Origin: CAZSNT01 sp964607765
GTDB lineage: Bacteria; Verrucomicrobiota; Lentisphaeria; Oligosphaerales; JABHEG01
Direction of reading: 5' to 3'
DNA length: 64,000 bases
Assembly (NCBI GenBank): GCA_964607765.1
Contig: CAZSNT010000024.1
Coordinates: 21,084-85,083, forward strand
The position numbers and the translations under genes were made by a program. Every line of letters begins with the position of its first letter. The first letter of the stretch is position 1. Of this stretch, positions 62,390 to 64,000 are shown one piece after another. The notes beneath the pieces were generated by a model. That model made no database searches, had not been told where the DNA came from, and was given only the letters and a program-made list of their open reading frames with translations.

Positions 62390-62704
62390 CTCTATTTCTC
62401 CTCAAGTCTCTTCATGTGAGCAAGACGAAGTAACCGGCGGAATCTCCAGACGGTCCGCGTCCGAATCCCCGGCCTGTGGACAGAAGCCAGTAATATAGCC
62501 AACGCCGCCCGGTTGGCAACGCGTGCGCCGCGTGGCGCCGGTGCATGTTCCGGTTTTGAATTCGGCCCGACATGTTTCTATTGTAGTGTGCGCTTTGGCG
62601 GCCTTTGGCGTCTGAAGTGACGCAGGGCCTCGTGTCGACAGCTCAGTCCGGAGTCTGCAGCCCATCAATTCACCAATCCATCAATCCACCAATCCGACAC
62701 CCCG
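62390..62704. promoter_or_regulatory. Divergent spacer between enolase and glycosyltransferase, with 8-base repeats
   Basis: This 315-base spacer has no gene. At 62663-62694 four 8-base words alternate (CATCAATT CACCAATC CATCAATC CACCAATC), ending 10 bases before the glycosyltransferase ATG where a ribosome-binding site would be expected and none is seen. Nothing else is recognised. Confidence 0.6.
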
Positions 62705-63817
62705 ATGAACGCAGTATTTGACGGCAGCGTAGTCCGTGCACCCATGTCCGGCGTGCACGTGGCCGTGCGCCAACAGCTTCTCGCCCTGCTGGCGACGCGT
62801 TTGGCGCGGCAGGCCGTGGTCTACTGCCGGGATGAAGATGTGGCCCGCCGGGCCGCGGCGGTCGGCGCGGCGTTGGGCGGACTGCCCCGAGCCACGCGTC
62901 GCGTGTCGCTGCGTATTGCCTGGCAGCAAGTAGTGCTGCCGCGGCTGCTGAAGCGGCACGGCGCAGACGTGCTGCACGCGCTGGCCTACACCGCGCCACG
63001 GCGTTGCCCCGTACCTTACGTTCTCAATGTGCACGATGTCATCGCCTTGACGCACCCCGAGTGGTGTTCGCGGGCCAATGTGTGGCACATGCGGAGCCTG
63101 TTGCCCGGCAGTATCCTCAACGCGTCGGCCTGTATTGTGTCGTGTACGCACGTGGCGGATGAACTGCTGCGGCTGTTCAGCGCGCCGCGCGAACGCATCC
63201 ACCGCGTGCCGTTGGGAGTGGACTTCGAGCGCTTTGGCCGCCCCACGCCGCGGCCTGAGCACCTGCTCCCGCCGCCGCCGCGCCCATACTGGCTGTTTGT
63301 CGGCAACATCGAACCCAAGAAGGGCCTGTCCGTGCTCTTGGAAGCCTATGCGACCAGCAGCGCCGCGTCGGCTTGCGACCTGGTCATTGCGGGGCGGCAG
63401 GCGTGGGGCTCCGGGCCCGTGATCGAGCAGGTCCGGGCAGGCAGCAGCGCGGGACGTGTCCATTTGACCGGCCGTGTTGACGACGCGGACCTGGTCGGGC
63501 TCTACCAGCACGCGCGTGCTTTCGTGTTCCCGTCCCTGACCGAGGGGTTCGGCCTGCCCGTGCTCGAAGCCATGGCAGGCGGCGCGCCGGTTGTCCACAG
63601 CGATCACCCCGCGCTGGTCGAGACGGCAGGCGGTGCAGGACTCGCGTTCCCTGTCGGCGACGCAGCCGAGTTGCGGCGCTGCCTGGACCGCGTGAGCGAG
63701 TCAGACCAACTCGTTCAGGAGCTGTCCGGGAAAGGTCGGGACCGAGCACGACAACTGCCGTGGAGCAAGTGGGCGGACGCCGCGGCGGCCATCCTCCACG
63801 AGAGCGCCCGATCCTGA
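62705..63817 (+). CDS. GT4-family glycosyltransferase
   Basis: A 370-residue GT-B protein. VHDVIALTHPEWCS, VPLGVDFERFG, FVGNIEPKKGLSVLLEAYAT and PSLTEGFGLPVLEAMAGGAP (the E-x7-E site) match mannosyl- or similar transferases of family 4. No signal peptide or membrane segment is seen. No Shine-Dalgarno is visible upstream; a short repeat sits there instead. Likely in capsule or lipopolysaccharide assembly. Confidence 0.85.
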   Translation: MNAVFDGSVVRAPMSGVHVAVRQQLLALLATRLARQAVVYCRDEDVARRAAAVGAALGGLPRATRRVSLRIAWQQVVLPRLLKRHGADVLHALAYTAPRRCPVPYVLNVHDVIALTHPEWCSRANVWHMRSLLPGSILNASACIVSCTHVADELLRLFSAPRERIHRVPLGVDFERFGRPTPRPEHLLPPPPRPYWLFVGNIEPKKGLSVLLEAYATSSAASACDLVIAGRQAWGSGPVIEQVRAGSSAGRVHLTGRVDDADLVGLYQHARAFVFPSLTEGFGLPVLEAMAGGAPVVHSDHPALVETAGGAGLAFPVGDAAELRRCLDRVSESDQLVQELSGKGRDRARQLPWSKWADAAAAILHESARS

Positions 63818-63872
63818 GCTACGGGCGCCCTGTGGTCTGTTGGGGCGGCGAGCGCCGAACCCCGTTCCCTCG

Positions 63873-64000
63873 CCCTCGTCTCTGGCCCTCGTCTCTGACC
63901 CTCGTCTCTGGCCCTCGTCTCTGACCCTCGTCTCTGGCCCTCGTCTCTGGCCCTCGTCTCTGACCCTCGCCCCCGTCCCTCGCCCCCGTCCCTCGCCCCC
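63873..64000. repeat. 13-bp tandem repeat array running off the window
   Basis: Seven copies of CCCTCGTCTCTGR (63873-63963; the last base alternates G or A) are followed by copies of CCCTCGCCCCCGT (63964-63989) and a partial third to the window edge. Units are exactly 13 bases, so they cannot keep a reading frame. It begins 55 bases after the glycosyltransferase stop. It is probably intergenic repeat DNA. Confidence 0.85.

Noticed and set aside
63873..64000. CRISPR array
   Set aside because: Units of 13 bases are contiguous without spacers.

Overview
This is a GC-rich bacterial scaffold of draft quality, with one run of 100 N at 42593-42692. The gene content suggests the Planctomycetota-Verrucomicrobiota-Chlamydiota group, most like Kiritimatiellota or Lentisphaerota; this is inferred from gene families only. 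The signs are many secreted polysaccharide lyases and a sulfatase, BNR_4 beta-propellers, Hanks-type Ser/Thr kinases with unusual motifs, several Gfo/Idh/MocA dehydrogenases and many secreted proteins of unknown function. I see no rRNA, tRNA, CRISPR array, insertion sequence or phage gene.

Region 1 (1-23028) is a locus for degrading a uronate-containing, probably sulfated polysaccharide. A train of minus-strand genes with short gaps or 4-base overlaps runs from 20281 off the left edge. It encodes a heparinase II/III-PA14-alginate lyase fusion, a sulfatase, a small lipoprotein (frameshifted), a discoidin/PKD lipoprotein, a second heparinase-like protein, a small secreted protein, a BNR_4 propeller, an alpha/beta hydrolase, a pectate-lyase-fold lipoprotein and a GH95-like hydrolase. 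A divergent LacI-family regulator (20507-21547) and a second BNR_4 propeller flank it. No SusC/SusD pair or sugar transporter is present. The fusion gene is cut by an in-frame TAG at 15707-15709, and recognisable lyase sequence continues after the stop.

Region 2 (23165-25679) holds a PIN-domain toxin-antitoxin pair with a promoter that predicts a leaderless transcript, a class I aminotransferase and an exported rhodanese.

Region 3 (25707-36053) is dominated by a four-gene minus-strand operon: a small exported protein, a predicted outer-membrane barrel, a 1548-residue exported protein ending in a kinase-like fold, and an exported Pro/Lys-rich protein. I could not assign it to any known system. 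Next to it lie a nucleotidyltransferase with a tiny coupled partner gene and an exported, membrane-anchored protein.

Region 4 (36404-39803) is an ECF sigma/anti-sigma operon with a secreted protein, a membrane protein and a metallophosphatase, joined by 4- to 8-base overlaps.

Region 5 (39941-47500) carries two Gfo/Idh/MocA oxidoreductases, a GT4 glycosyltransferase, a DUF2784 membrane protein split by the N gap, a glycosyl-hydrolase-like lipoprotein and a Ser/Thr kinase with a zinc-ribbon-like N terminus.

Region 6 (47809-63817) is mostly housekeeping: pheS-pheT, a HAD phosphatase, apolipoprotein N-acyltransferase, threonylcarbamoyl-AMP synthase, a GNAT of the N-acetylglutamate synthase type, accA, an L,D-transpeptidase, a second Ser/Thr kinase, an aconitase and enolase, then another glycosyltransferase. 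Intergenic spaces hold several unrelated short repeats, ending in a 13-bp tandem array that runs off the right edge.
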